This document shows positions 10,084 through 21,944 of a stretch of 64,000 nt of DNA, piece after piece. Numbering within the stretch: position 1 is the first letter of the stretch; the number at the start of each line of letters is the position of its first letter. Source of the DNA: Siniperca chuatsi (lineage: Eukaryota; Chordata; Actinopteri; Centrarchiformes; Sinipercidae); contig NC_058043.1 of the NCBI RefSeq assembly GCF_020085105.1, positions 7,445,667-7,509,666 on the forward strand, read 5' to 3'. Made by a program: the position numbers and the translations under genes. The notes beneath the pieces are model-generated. The model was not told the DNA's origin. It saw only the letters and a program-made list of their open reading frames with translations, and did not search any database.

Positions 10084-10447
10084 TCAGTGGCGGCTGACCA
10101 ATAGAGGGCGCCGCCCTTCAAGGGGCCTTGAGCTACTAAAAACCCATTACTACGACTACTACTAATAATAAATTAAACACATTGTCAATATTTGTGTGTT
10201 TGAAATATCGAATTCACCCAGTAATATGTGTAAAATATGAGAAAATCATCTGCGAAAAATATATGCACGTCTCCTCCGACTGTCTGCGCGTCTCAACAGC
10301 TCTGGGGCGATGGAGGAATCGCCCACGAGAGGCGGGTCTGAGTAGCAGTTTAGCCAAAGATATGAACGTATGACATGTATTTAGCCAATCCGCGTCCTCA
10401 ACTCTAATCCGAAAATTATTTTATCGCCCCAAGCGAGCCACTGCTAG
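10084..10447. mobile_element. Non-autonomous hAT-like element
   Basis: The left end cagtggcggctgaccaatag and right end gcgagccactgct form imperfect inverted repeats. The inside holds gggcgccgccc and no coding frame. The layout resembles fish MITEs that begin cagtggcgg. Confidence 0.5.
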
Positions 10448-10468
10448 TAGGCCAGGACCTTCTCTTAA

Positions 10469-10812
10469 AGGGACAGTTCACCCCCAAATCAAAAACTTTC
10501 TACCAATACTATCAGAAAGAAAGAAAATAGTTCCTACATTAAACTGCTCACAACAAATCTGTGGATCATCTTGAGTAACCGGGTCCTGATTTCTGGAAAG
10601 AGACGTTGCTGTTGAGTTTTTTCAAATGTATTTTTTGGCGCTTTGAGCACCACAAGCCGAGTGCCATATAGTCCCATTATATTAAAAAAATGCAGACATC
10701 TCTACGGCCGATATTTCCAAAACTCGCCATCTCACACCAAAACAATCTAGATGGATAAATAGCACTGCGGGTAAGAAAGATATGTACTTTTGATTTTGGG
10801 GTGAACCTTATT
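10469..10812. mobile_element. MITE-like element, most complete copy
   Basis: The left end aaagggacagttcacccc is matched by gattttggggtgaacct at the right end as inverted repeats. The conserved core is shared with 7240-7505, 20420-20535 and 35410-35775. It is non-coding. Confidence 0.7.
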
Positions 10813-11499
10813 TTTTAGCTGGGCTCACAGGTTTAAAATCCTAACCAACTGAAATCGTGTTGCATCACACACATAAGGAGAAACTTTACAGATGTTCTTC
10901 TCTCTAATCTCAAACATGCACACACTACAAGATTCAAAAATAATGGCGTATCACACACTACAGGATATTATTAAGATTATCATGCCAGAGGGAGCAATGC
11001 ACCACCTCACATGATCTTGTGATCTCACGGGGAAGCAGACGTAATCAAAAAATAGAGACGGAGGTGGTGCAACAACTTGCTTTGGTAACATTAATGATTT
11101 AAAGTGAGAAGAAATAAAAGCAGAAGCCAGAGTCTGGATGAGGAAATGGTTCGGGAGACGCGGTCAGCACCTGTTGTCAAGTCTTCAGAGAGAACTGGAG
11201 GTGAGATTTTAACTGTCAGTTTTAATATATGTCAACAGTAGCCAGTATGCTAGCTAACTTTAGCCTCAAGGGCTAGAATGTTTACCGTTGCTTGGCAACA
11301 CCGCCAGCGTCACCGTCTCCTTGCAGACTTGTCTCTCTCATTGGCTATTGTGGTCCCGTTCAGAAAGTACTGATGTAATCATCCAGATTTTAACTCCTTA
11401 ATATCAAACGTGTTTGAAATTATTAGTTTAGAACCAGATTTCAGGAGGGGTGGATCGGGGATAAATCAAAAACTCCTGTAGTGTGAGCCAAGCTTTATA

Positions 11500-11775
11500 C
11501 AGTCCATGGTCAGGACCTCTACAGGCGCCATTTTAACTACATGACAATGGCAAGTGCGATCACTAACTTACTCCACCAAGACCCAACCTTAACTTAGTAA
11601 ATTCTCTCCTCCAAGATCCGTTTGTGAGGAGAACTTTGGCGGAGAAACTACAGGTGAAAGAGCTGGGCCCAGATCAACCTGACCTCGCAGTCAGACAGCG
11701 AGAAAGGGAAGCAGCGTATGTGAGGCTTTTCTTCGAGCTGGTAACGTTACACCAGAAAGGCCTGGCTAGCTAGAT
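11500..11775 (+). pseudogene. Fragment of a ZMYM/hAT-type transposase N-terminal region
   Basis: Frame 11597-11773 reads VNSLLQDPFVRRTLAEKLQV followed by KELGPDQPDLAVRQ. The KxLGPxQPDL phrase is typical of the zinc-finger MYM/hAT-like proteins that are repetitive in fish genomes. The rest of the transposase is absent and stops follow. Confidence 0.45.
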
Positions 11776-11826
11776 GCGGTCATGCTAATGCCTTATTTTG
11801 CTTTCCATGCTTGCTTTTTTGCTAAG

Positions 11827-11990
11827 CTACATCGACACCAACAGCGTTTGTGATGTGATGTTTTTGTGAACACCCGAAACACCCGCGGCTGCGACGCCAA
11901 GATAAAGTCTCTCTTCCAGGTGTTTAATACTCGTCTGCAGATTATGTATTGTAGGCCAATCTTCCGCGGATGAAATGTGTTTTAACAATA
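11827..11990 (-). pseudogene. Decayed relative of the 9333-9590 ORF
   Basis: The minus frame reads ISSAEDWPTIHNLQTSIKHL, then GVHKNITSQTLL before a stop at 11827-11829. This aligns with ISSAEDTINNLQMSIKDLE and FHKNEIPSHTLF of the upstream ORF. The N-terminal leader is missing and a stop precedes the aligned part. About 65 bp of DNA are clearly similar, from ctcttccaggtgtttaatac to cgcggatgaaatg. Confidence 0.5.
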
Positions 11991-12152
11991 TTTATTGTGC
12001 TATTATATTCAATAATGACAATTCATTAGTTAGAACATTTCAGCTTTACATGCTTTTTCAGAATTGTGTAACCAGATTTGTTTACTTCTCTAGCATGGGC
12101 TGCACAGATGTCAGTCCTGTATGTATGTGCTTTGGTCATGCTAATTTATATA

Positions 12153-12360
12153 CAGTGGTGTGGTTTTTGCCCCCTTCCTGATTTCTCTTTTTTTTTGCAT
12201 GTTTGTCAAACTTAAATGTTTCAGATCATCAAACAAATTTAAATATTAGTCAAAGATAACACAAGTAAACACAAAATGCAGTTTTTAAATGAAGGTTGTT
12301 ATTATTAAGGGAAAACAAAATCCAAACCTACATGGCCCTGTGTGAAAAAGTGATTGCCCC
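12153..12360 (+). repeat. Left terminal inverted repeat of the Tc1-like element
   Basis: About 208 bp, complementary to 13323-13531. Long repeats with internal direct repeats are the IR/DR style of fish Tc1-like elements. Confidence 0.85.
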
Positions 12361-12522
12361 ACCTGTTAAAATCATAACTGTGGTTTATCACACCTGAGTT
12401 CAATTTCTCTAGCCACACCCAGGCCTGATTACTGCCACACCTGTTCTCAATCAAGAAATCATTTAAATAGGACCTGCCTGACAAAGTGAAGTAGACCCAA
12501 AGATCTTCAAAAGCTAGACATC

Positions 12523-13316
12523 ATGCCGAGATCCAAAGAAATTCAGGAACAAATGAGAAAGAAATTGAGATCTATCAGTCTGGAAAAGGTTATAAAGCCA
12601 TTTCTAAAGCTTTGGGACTCCAGCAAACCACAGTGACAACCATTATCCACAAATGGCGAAAACATGGAACAGTGGTGAACCTTCCCAGGAGTGGCCAGCC
12701 GACCAAAATTACCCAGAGAGTGCAGCAACGACTCATCCAAGAGGTCACAATAGACCCCACAACAACATCCAAAGAACTGCAGGCCTCACTTGCCTCAGTT
12801 AAAGTCAGTGTTCATGACTCCACCATAAGAAAGAGACTGGGCAAAAATGGCCTGCATGGCAGAGTTCCAAGACGAAAACCACTGCTGAGCAAAAAGAACA
12901 TTAAGGCTCGTCTCATTTTTGCCAGAACCATGAATTCTGCTGTCTACCAAAAACTCCTGAAGGAGAATGTCCGGCCATCTGTTCGTGACCTCAAGCTGAA
13001 GCGAACTCGGGTTCTGCAGCAGGACAATGATCCAAAACACACCAGCAAGTCCACCTCTGAATGGCTGAAGAAAAACAAAATGAAGACTTTGGAGTGGCCT
13101 AGTCAAAGTCCTGACCTGAATCCTATTAAGATGCTGTGGCATGACCTTAAAAAGGTAGTTTATGCTCTAAAACCCTCCAATGTGGCTGAATTACAACAAT
13201 TCTGCAAAGATGAGTGGGCCAAAATTCCTCCACAGCGCTGTAAAAGACTCATTGCAAGTTATCGCAAATGCTTGATTGCAGTTGTTGCTGCTAAGGGTGG
13301 CCCAACCAGTTATTAG
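12523..13316 (+). pseudogene. Tc1-like transposase, frameshifted and internally deleted
   Basis: It starts MPRSKEIQEQMRKK at 12523, then shifts frame near 12560 and resumes as EIYQSGKGYKAISKALGLQQ. The paired helix-turn-helix region is kept (IIHKWRKHGTVVNLPRSGQP). The catalytic core is cut: LIFA joins directly to TMNSAVYQK, losing about 70 residues with the first catalytic Asp. The second Asp remains (LQQDNDPKH). The final Glu is Lys (SPDLNPIKMLW). It cannot be an active enzyme. Confidence 0.93.
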
Positions 13317-13322
13317 GTTTAG

Positions 13323-13531
13323 GGGGCAATCACTTTTTCACATAGGGCCATGTAGGTTTGAATTTTGTTTTCCATTAATAATAACAACCTTTATTTAAAA
13401 ACTGCATTTTGTGTTTACTTGTGTTTATCTTTGACTAATATTTAAATTTGATGATCTGAAACATTTAAGTATGACAAACATGCAAAAAAATAAGAAATCA
13501 GGAAGGGGGCAAACACTTTTTCACACCACTG
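13323..13531 (-). repeat. Right terminal inverted repeat of the Tc1-like element
   Basis: Complement of the left repeat; ends ...caccactg followed by TA. Confidence 0.85.
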
Positions 13532-13539
13532 TAGCTGCT

Positions 13540-14248
13540 GTATTATGTTAGTTTTTAGTCCTCGGATGACAATGCAAGCCTTGAGAAAGGTTTGTTTTCT
13601 GCTCCAGCCTACCGGTTGAGCTGCTGCAGTGCTGTGCAAACATGCCTGCTATAGGAGAAGAATTTAGTTTAAAGCCAAAGTAGACCCATTTCTCGACTTG
13701 TTCTTATGCCAAATCACTTGCAGAAGTACAAGTAGAAGACATATGCATAATAAATCCCTGGACTGTGTGCCATGAGAAAATGGCAAAAGGATTTGTTTTT
13801 ATTGCACTCCATCAATTAATATTTTACGATTTGGTAGCACATAATTGAGAAAAACGTTGTATTATTATTATTATTATTATTATTATGTACTGTAGGATGT
13901 CATTATTTGTCAACCATTCAGCTCTATTTACCATACTGTAGCCTGTAGGTACCCGGTATTTACAAAAATACTTACAGTAGGCAATACTTTATTTGTCCAT
14001 TCCTCTAAAATTCCCAATTATTACTGCCTTGTTCACCATAGTCTGAATTTCTTCTGTTGTATCTACATTTAAGTACCAGTAGGAACTGCTAAGTATTTTA
14101 TTTGTACACATTCATACGGGGAAGTTACACCCAGTATGAAATTACATGGTAAATGACGGCAAGTTACACTCTAAAACGTGGGCTGTATTATGAAGTGTTA
14201 TAAACCCTTCATTTTTGTTAACTCACTCTAACTCTGATCCTATGGCTC

Positions 14249-14288
<40 letters not shown>

Positions 14289-14500
14289 ACTGGATCGTGA
14301 ACGCCAAAACACACACACACACACACACAATTAGAATTTTTATTAAATATTTAAATACATTAAAGTGCTGCTACTGCCACCTAGAGGCTGCAGTGTTCAT
14401 TACAGCCACAATATGAATGTGTTATTTTGGTCACTCAGACAATGACAGCTAAATTAGCACCAAACCATTAGGTTTCCTATATAATGGGGTTTTCTTTTTT
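13540..14500. other. Intergenic with small simple repeats
   Basis: Holds (ATT)n at 13860-13885 and CA runs at 14252-14285 and 14310-14328. No gene is recognised. Confidence 0.5.
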
Positions 14501-14569
14501 TATGACACGGCATTAGGACTGCACCATTTGAGGGAATTTTCTATATATTAAACTCACAAACATTCAGAG

Positions 14570-15815
14570 AATACTCTCAGAGAGCTCCTAACTTAGCCGA
14601 AACATTTCTAGCAAGGAGTCCTAGCTTAGGAGTGATTTAGGAAAACTCTGCGAGCAAGCAAGGAAGGGACAGAAGCTTTTACCTTAGTGAGGAGGTGTGG
14701 TTGACCCAGTCGCTAGGTATGAGGCACCATGTCATTGGTTGAACAAGAAAATATAGAAATAAAAGTGCACTCTTAATGATAGAATGGACAGTGAAATTGA
14801 TAGGGCTAATCACAGAATTTAGTCTCTATTAAGAAATGGTGTAAATGGTGTAATTATGAATACTATTAATGAACATCTCAGTTTAATAAGTTGTAAGCCA
14901 TACTTTAAAAGTAGCCTAAATGTTTGAAAACGCAGGCTTACTTGCACAGTAGCTTATTCACATGCTGATATTTGTTTTGATTATTTCCTCATGTTTATTT
15001 ACCATGCTGGTCATTGTAGTTACTTAATCTATTTGATATTAACGGTTTCTGTGTAGCAACCGGCTGGAACATAATGTCCTTCAAAAAGCTGTCTCAGGTC
15101 ACTCTCAGTCGCCTATCCTGGCATCACGTGTTGAGCCTGGCCATTTTGCAACAATGTCCAAGATCTTTTAGTCCGCTCTGAAAACAATTTGAGCATTGAT
15201 GCTGTGGTATCTCTTTCTGTTGACAGAAATGCCTCTCATTTTCTGATGGATGATAATGAGATGCATTATTGCACCATCACCAATGCAATTACACCACCAA
15301 TGCAATCAACACCGGGGAAGCCCGCCATGTCCATGAATGCCCTTTTGTGAGCCTGCAAGCTGTGGACATCCAGTGGAAATGAAATGAACCGCGTCACAAT
15401 ATGAGACTGAAGGTTGCAACAGACCCAAGTCATCACTGCTGCATTGTTGCATTTGTCCAGTTGCCAAATATCTTAGTGTTGTGATCACCTTCATTTCTGG
15501 CATTATTGCGTTGGGTGGGAGAAACATTATCCCTGCATGATCTAATCTGTAGCGTTTCATTAACTCACTGTCATTCAGCGTTTGGAGAATATTTACTTAC
15601 CTCTTTGTCTTTTCTCCTCTGCTTGAGAAACTCTTAAGCCTCTTAAAAGTCCTCCTCCCTACTCTTAACAATTTTTCACCTTAAGAGCTCTCTTAAGGGC
15701 TAAGATGCTTTGTGAATAACCTTTGTCTTTACCAGGATCTAGTCTTAACTGTAAGGGGAAATTCTTAGAAACTTTGCAACTCTTGTACTGGGAAGCTTTA
15801 TGAACATGGCCCCTG
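14570..15815 (-). mobile_element. Decayed PIF/Harbinger element
   Basis: The right part ends gggaagctttatgaacatggccc, an end type seen in fish Harbinger elements. Taagag-rich subterminal sequence occurs at 15600-15720, with a related stretch at 14579-14640. A HARBI1-like coding relic lies inside. The left end is not firmly placed. Confidence 0.5.
15306..15560 (-). pseudogene. HARBI1-like transposase fragment
   Basis: The frame reads MKRYRLDHAGIMFL, then ELKVITTLRYLATG-like text (here PEMKVITTLRYLATGQMQQC), SSDDLGLLQPSVS and QKGIHGHGGLP. This is the order of the HARBI1 N-terminal half: RYRLD, the LRxxATG helix, SQPSVS and the MDxxGFPG approach. Internal pieces are missing and the DDE catalytic part is absent. 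Confidence 0.7.
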
Positions 15816-15934
15816 GACCACTGGATCACTTCAACCCACATTTTTAGAAATATATATTAGTTGTATACTTAAATTTCAAAATTTTGTGAAAGACTCTTAT
15901 TCTCTCTCTTGCCAAGAGTAAGATTATAAGAACA

Positions 15935-16240
15935 ATACGACTCTCACATGGTGAATATGAAGCTACAGCCTGCAGCTGCTTAGCATAGATACTGGAAACA
16001 CGGGGAAACAGTTAGCCTCGCGCTGTCATACACTAACAAAATCCATCTACCAGCACCTCTAAAGCTCACTAATTAACTTGTTATATATCTCATTTGTTTA
16101 ATCCTTACAAAAATGCAAGTGAAAAAACAACAATTTGCAGTTTTCTGGGGCATTATGTGCTGGTTTATTTCTTGTCTGGGACCAGTAATGTCCTGGTGTT
16201 GTCACCTTTTTCCTGGCAACTACTCTGAGACTTGTTGGGG
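15935..16240. repeat. Copy of the self-complementary repeat
   Basis: Shares aaaatccatctaccagcacc, tctaaagctcactaattaac and the ggaaacagttagcct text with 4615-5262. Confidence 0.6.
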
Positions 16241-17160
16241 TAAATAACTGATATGTGAATAATTGGTACACTGGTCAGTAATTGCCTATTCAGTTAGTGA
16301 TTCAAAATTTACTTATAGCTCCAAATGAGGCTTAATAATGACTTTTGTGATCAATTAATGTGCAGCACATTTACATGTAGTTTTATTCTTTCATACTACA
16401 GCATGATTAGAAAGGTTTCTAAATCAGTCAAGTTAAATTTGTTTACCTGAACCTCAGGTCCAGACTTAGACTCAGAGCTGGATTCAGCCAGCTGGAGCTG
16501 AGATGTGGCGGTTTAACGAGCAGCAGCTCGTCTGTCGGTTCTGTTTTAATATAAACTTTACATCGAGTCTCATGACCGCTAACGAGGCTCGTGTGGGTCG
16601 AGGGCCAGAGCTGTACTAGAACAAGAGGGACCATGTAAACTGTCAGGAAGTGAGCTGTTATTGTTACATCTTCGCAGTCTGTTTGCAGAGTCCATCAAAC
16701 TGAAAACCTGAAACCTCAGTACACCTCCACCTGCAGAGAGCTGATTTTAAAACAAACAACACATTTCTGCACCAGAAATAAACCCAAAATCCACTCATCA
16801 AAACTACAAAACCCAAAGATCTGTCTAAAATACAAATCTGAATGAAAAACTCACAGGTCACATTTATGAGACACAAGGTTTCATGTGACACTGATGATGT
16901 TTCTCCTGTCTGAAAATAAAACAGAATAATCTGTCTGTCTCTGTTCTTTAAGTCTCTTGTCTTTTAGTTTGACACGGGCCACCGTGTTTGTGTGAGTGAT
17001 TTAACAGGAGCCATGTGGAAGCTGGTTAGCAGGTTAATGAGCAGAGCACAGCTGGTGGTTAGAGACAGACAGACAGTCTTTAACAGCAAAACTAGGAATA
17101 GATTCATCCAGTTAAGTGTTTGTTATCATTATATATAAAACTTATATATAACTATACAAA
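16241..17160. other. Intergenic, nothing recognised
   Basis: No conserved coding frame, RNA gene or clear transposon was seen. Confidence 0.45.
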
Positions 17161-17164
17161 ATAA

Positions 17165-17690
17165 TGGACTTTATTTAGGCAACATTTTTATAGCTATGCT
17201 AGCGGCTCTATGGATGGCAATGTTGGTCGGTCCACCACTTTGGTCCAGACTGAAATATCTAAACAACTGTTGGATGGACTGCTATGAAATTTGGTACAAA
17301 GATCTCTGGTCCCCAGAGGATGAATCCTAATGACTTTGATCCCCTGACTCTTCCTCTGGCGCCACCATGAGGTTAACATTTGCATATGCATGGCCATGAA
17401 ATCTGGTACAGAAATTCATGTTCCCCTCAGGATGAATTGTAATAACGTCGTTGATCCCTTAACTTTTCCTCTAGCGCCATCATCAGGTCAAAATTTCAAT
17501 TTGTCCAAAACTTTGATTTATGACAAAATACCAGCAAAACTAAGGACATTCCCATCCTCCCTCCTGCCATAGCTCATGTTTACTGCTGATTAGAAAATGA
17601 TAGCATGCTAACACACTAAAGCACCACTGTTGCCTAAGTACAGCCTCACAGAGCTGCTAGCATGGCTGAAGACTCTTAGTCTGAGACTGT
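17165..17690. repeat. Interspersed repeat rich in gctagc/gctaac (longest copy)
   Basis: Holds ggatgaatcctaatgacttt, cctctggcgccaccatgagg, a second diverged version of the same phrases (17430-17490), then tagcatgctaacacactaaa and cagcctcacagagctgctag. Confidence 0.6.
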
Positions 17691-18104
17691 CCAGCAAATG
17701 CTCCAAACGAGCAAAGGAGGAAGTCAGGTGACGTTGTTATAGAGCGACAAAGTCTTCGTTAGGAGTGGATGGAACAAAACAAAACACCGGCCTTTAACAC
17801 AGACAGCTGTTCGTTTCACGTTTCAAACCGCGAGTCATTGTTGGGTTTTTTAAGCATGACCATATTTGCTCCATAACCTTAACCATGTGTTTATTATTGT
17901 AACCATGATGATGAAGGTATCCTAACCATAACAAAGTCAGTATTTCTGTATTCAACTTCTATATTTCGTTCAAGAGGGCATGGAAAACCTGCATATTTTG
18001 TCGTTTAATTTAAAGGATGTCTTGTTGATATTTTAAAAAAGTGAATCAAAAGACTGAACTGTGAAAGTACTACTAGTTTAAAGGAACTAAAACAGAGTTT
18101 TGGA

Positions 18105-18450
18105 CGATGTTGGAAACAGGGAACAGGAAAGGACCCAAATGCAGACAGAAGAGGCAGCATGATGATTAAGTGATTTAATAGAGCTTACTAGCAGGTACAG
18201 GTAGGCAGACAGGTACCAAACAGGTAACAGGCAGATACAAGTCCAACATCAGAGAAGCCAAAACCAACATAGCAACTGGGACAAACCAACAAAGAACAAA
18301 GGAAGGACACAGACATACATACACTTACACAGGTGAAACCAATGACACAGGTGTAAACACTCGAAGCAATCAACGACAGGAAGCAAAGCTAACAGACACA
18401 AGAGGGAGGGAGAATATTATAAAATAAAACAGGAAATAACATGACAAAAC
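18105..18450. repeat. Interspersed repeat with ggacccaaatgcagacagaa
   Basis: Begins aacaggaaaggacccaaatg and holds ttaagtgatttaatagagct and purine/CA-rich text to 18450. Fish genomes carry many repeats starting this way. No protein is encoded. Confidence 0.45.
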
Positions 18451-18529
18451 CCCACATTTGTGTTTGGTGCTATTTAGCAAATATTAGCATGCTAACACGC
18501 TAAGCTAAGTTGATATTGGTGGTACCACA

Positions 18530-19680
18530 CTGATGAGAACAATGATGTTTAAGCTGTACAGAAATGAAAACTAGTTCTTTACAAATTACAAACATTTCAT
18601 GCCTAAATGTTAAAAAATATACTGTATTTCTAACATCTTTAGGGTCAATTTTCACATTGTTACTCACTAAACACTATATATAATATCATAATGTCTCATT
18701 AGTGAATTAAAGGATAGTCTTAAAACAATAGTCAGGTGCTATTAACAGTGAAACAGATTTTGCTGGCTATATTCCTCCAGCCTAGCCTAGACGTTAAAAG
18801 ATGGTTTCCTAATGTGCTTTCATTGACATCCACAAAATTCTCATAATTCTGGGATTTTTATTAGTTTTTTTATGAGCCTAATCCTTCTTTCATCAGGTGG
18901 AGATTTCCTTTAAAGGTCGGATCACATTTACAGTCAACTTCAATTTAAATTTCACCTTCAAGCGTATTATTATGCTGTAGGAAATTTGTTTTGCAGCCAG
19001 CCATTGAACACACAAATCACTCTGATGACAATAAACACCAACGAACTTTAGTCAAAAACATAAAACCAATGTCATTTTAAAAAAAGTTGCTGTTCAGTCT
19101 GTGTGGAGCTCTGTTAGTTTTATATTACAGATAAATTTGTGTCTTTTGATGACACAGTCATAAGGTTTAGTAGGACGCGTGTCTAAAGTGTGTAAAATCT
19201 TGAACACGTCAGAGAATATTTCAGATTCTCGTGAAACAGACTCACATGTCTGTTTGATGCTTTTGCTCCACAAACTGATGAAGGAAGGTTTTATTTTGTT
19301 TCTGACTCTGCGTGAAACTGAAGTTTTGTACCCCCCGAGCGTGTTTTTTCTTTCAGTGTCCTTTGAATTTTAAGTGAAAAGTGTTTTTTGTCCTGCACCA
19401 AATTTAGCCACCATGAGAAAAATCGTCAGCAGGAGTAAAGACACACTGTGTGTTGTGTACTTAAATATTGACGTCTCCACGTGAGTTTTCATTCCTCACG
19501 AGTGTTTTGTTAACGTTGAGCAGGTCGTCACTGATTTGAATTAATTAGTCCCAGAAATATGTGTGTGTTTTTATAGTGTGAGTGTGACAGAAGCGTCCAG
19601 GGATGGGTCAAAGGTCAAAGCTCAGGGGTCGCGATATTACAGAGTGTCAAAAATGTCCATTTCATCCAAATTGTGTCACT
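18530..19680. other. Intergenic, nothing recognised
   Basis: No conserved frame or repeat family was identified with confidence. Confidence 0.45.
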
Positions 19681-19690
19681 GATGATCAGG

Positions 19691-19691
<1 letters not shown>

Positions 19692-19738
<47 letters not shown>

Positions 19739-19744
19739 GTGTGT
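19692..19744. repeat. (GT)n microsatellite
   Basis: GT run of about 53 bp with one C interruption. Confidence 0.95.
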
Positions 19745-20194
19745 CATGTGGACAGCCAACACTAATCAGAGAGACACTGCTGTGAATCATGTGACAGAGA
19801 GGCTGGTCACTGAGAGATATTAGAGGCCATTTAGGGTGAAAACATTGAAATATGGGACACACGCACTGACATGTGCACACACACACACTGGCAAGGTTTC
19901 TGCCGCGCTGTGTTATGTCTTCCTCCTGTTTCGATTCCTTGAAGTACTCATTATGCCGAATGGCCCATTTCAGAATAGTCTATATTATTGGATTATAATA
20001 AGTGATGCATTAATGTGTTCATCACTTTAATTTTGCAGCTGGTAGTAGCTCATTTTAATTACTCTATATTTATTTTATATATTACTTTACATACAGCTGG
20101 GTAGCTTGTGAATTTCCCCCTGGGGATCAATAAAGCCTTATTGATATAATAATATCATAATTTATTTATTGATAATATTTTGTATTGTTAATCT

Positions 20195-20423
20195 GAATCT
20201 ACCTGTATTCCAAGAAAGACTTTTGGATTATTATTTGGAAAATTTTGGATTACCTTCACGGTTAGATGTGATCGTGGTAGCTCGATACATGCTCAGGCGA
20301 AGAGGACTAAACAGGAGCAGCATAATAACAGGTCGCAGTGTTCACAATCAACGAATCAAAAGGCTTTGGGCTGAGCTTAATCGTGCAGTTTTATACCATT
20401 ACAACTATTTTCTTGACTTTTAA
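20195..20423 (+). pseudogene. Fragment of a transposon-type integrase core (rve-like)
   Basis: The frame holds [13 protein letters not shown], then [35 protein letters not shown] and RAV. [13 protein letters not shown] is the hallmark end of an integrase core found in many repetitive fish proteins; the Glu of this helix region is shifted or lost. The SD-G-EN stretch normally lying between GLPSR and VARYML is missing, so the core is broken. Repeat sequence flanks it on both sides. Confidence 0.6.
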
Positions 20424-20535
20424 CAAGGTCTGTGGATTATCTTGAATAACTGGGTCATGATTTCTGGAAAGAGACGTTGCTGTTGAGTTTTTCAAATGTA
20501 TTTTTTTGGTGCTTTGAGCACCACGAGCCGAGTTC
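20420..20535. repeat. MITE-like repeat, partial copy
   Basis: Shares gtggattatcttgaataact, atgatttctggaaagagacg and tggtgctttgagcaccac with 10469-10812. It follows directly after the integrase fragment. Confidence 0.65.
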
Positions 20536-20589
20536 AATTCCAAATTTGGATACATGGTTCATAAAGAGAACAGAGCAAAACCAGTAGAG

Positions 20590-20690
20590 TCTGACTGTGG
20601 CTGTGGCGGGGCGTTCCTGTAGCACACGGGAACGCCCACAGCTCTGATTGGCTCGTGTGGTACAAGAATGGCCACTTTTTCTTTTTCTCT
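20590..20690. repeat. GC-rich hairpin unit, copy 1
   Basis: Arms gggcgttcc and ggaacgccc around a 12-nt centre (20607-20640), followed by gattggctcg and gaatggcc. A diverged version lies at 21949-22020. Confidence 0.6.
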
Positions 20691-21317
20691 ACTTTGCATC
20701 CTTTTTGGCCAAAAAGGGACATTTTTTGGACATTTTCCACTGAAACAACTTTTCTGCAGATGTATTTATGTGCAAAAGATAAATAAATTCTATAAATTTT
20801 TTTTTAATTTTCAAAACTTTACAATGTCAGCATGTAATACCTGTGGTACACTGATGCATCATGTTGAACAAGGCAAAATTATATCCCTTCAATATCTTAA
20901 CTTTTTGCCTCTTAGGACTTGAGGATATGCAATACTCTTTACAGCACAGTACATAAAATAAAGCATCGCCTAGCGTAAATTATGTGTGAATGGCATTTTT
21001 CTAAACAAAATGAGAAGGTCTAAGGATGCTAGACAGTTAACCACAGTCAAGTTATGTGGTCTGTTGTCTGTTTCAGTTACAATATTTCTACTTACCAACC
21101 AAAGCGCAGGGCTGGATTGATGTTCTGTTTGTCTAAGAGAGGAACCAATATGTTAATGTTGTCTGTGTCAGTGTGTGCAAACTGACAGTGGGTTCAAACC
21201 GTAGACTGTAAAGGTTCAAACTAGCAGGTCTACAACAACACAACACAATGCAGTAAGTTAAATGGCACAATTCTGCTCTGACAGGTCGTCTGGCTGTGAG
21301 TTGCATATATAGAATAA

Positions 21318-21328
<11 letters not shown>

Positions 21329-21405
<77 letters not shown>
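21329..21405. repeat. (AT)n microsatellite
   Basis: About 77 bp of alternating AT. The long reading frames across it are artefacts of the repeat. Confidence 0.95.
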
Positions 21406-21408
<3 letters not shown>

Positions 21409-21944
21409 TATATATAAGATAAAGCATCTATACTGTAGTGCTTGCATTACATAAGTGGATCATTGCTGTTAAATATTAGCAGCATCATATGATCAAAGGC
21501 AATGTGTAAATCAAGGTTTAATTCAAGCTCACTCATAAATAAAGATTGTTAATGATAAAGTTTGCTTAGTGTGTGTCACCTTTGGTTTATAATTTACAGG
21601 TAGCCTATATGCACATTCAACAACAAACTAGCCCGACTGTCAGATCCAACCCATCAAGTATAAAGATTAAAGCTAGCCAAAGATCGGTTAACTAGTGGTT
21701 CTTTTGTCAGTCAACTTGGCTAAAGCTAGAAATAGCATTGTGGCTAATATTAGCTAGCCTTTTCGGCTCATGTTTAAATTCTGTATGAGTTAGAAACCAC
21801 TTTTACTGTAATATTAAAACACCAAACCTGTGTTTCTACCGTTCAAAACATTAGCAGGTAGGAGAGGCTCACTGCTACTTATCAGAAAAGACTTGAGAAC
21901 AAACTGGCCGTTCCCATTTTGGAAAACCAATGATCTACGTGGGG

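Larger units (their letters stand above)
12153..13531 (+). mobile_element. Tc1-like DNA transposon, inactivated
   Basis: The inverted repeats are about 208 bp. The outer ends cagtggtgtggtttttgccc and gggcaaacactttttcacac...cactg are flanked by TA dinucleotides, the usual Tc1/mariner target duplication. The inner ends of the repeats are gtgaaaaagtgattgcccc and ggggcaatcactttttcac. One transposase frame lies inside, with an internal deletion and other lesions. At 1379 bp it is shorter than the roughly 1.6 kb of intact relatives. Confidence 0.95.

Noticed and set aside
21133..21447. Long reading frames across the AT microsatellite (IYIYIY-type proteins); similar frames at 37267-37500 and 51410-51823
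   Set aside because: They are translations of a simple dinucleotide repeat, not genes.
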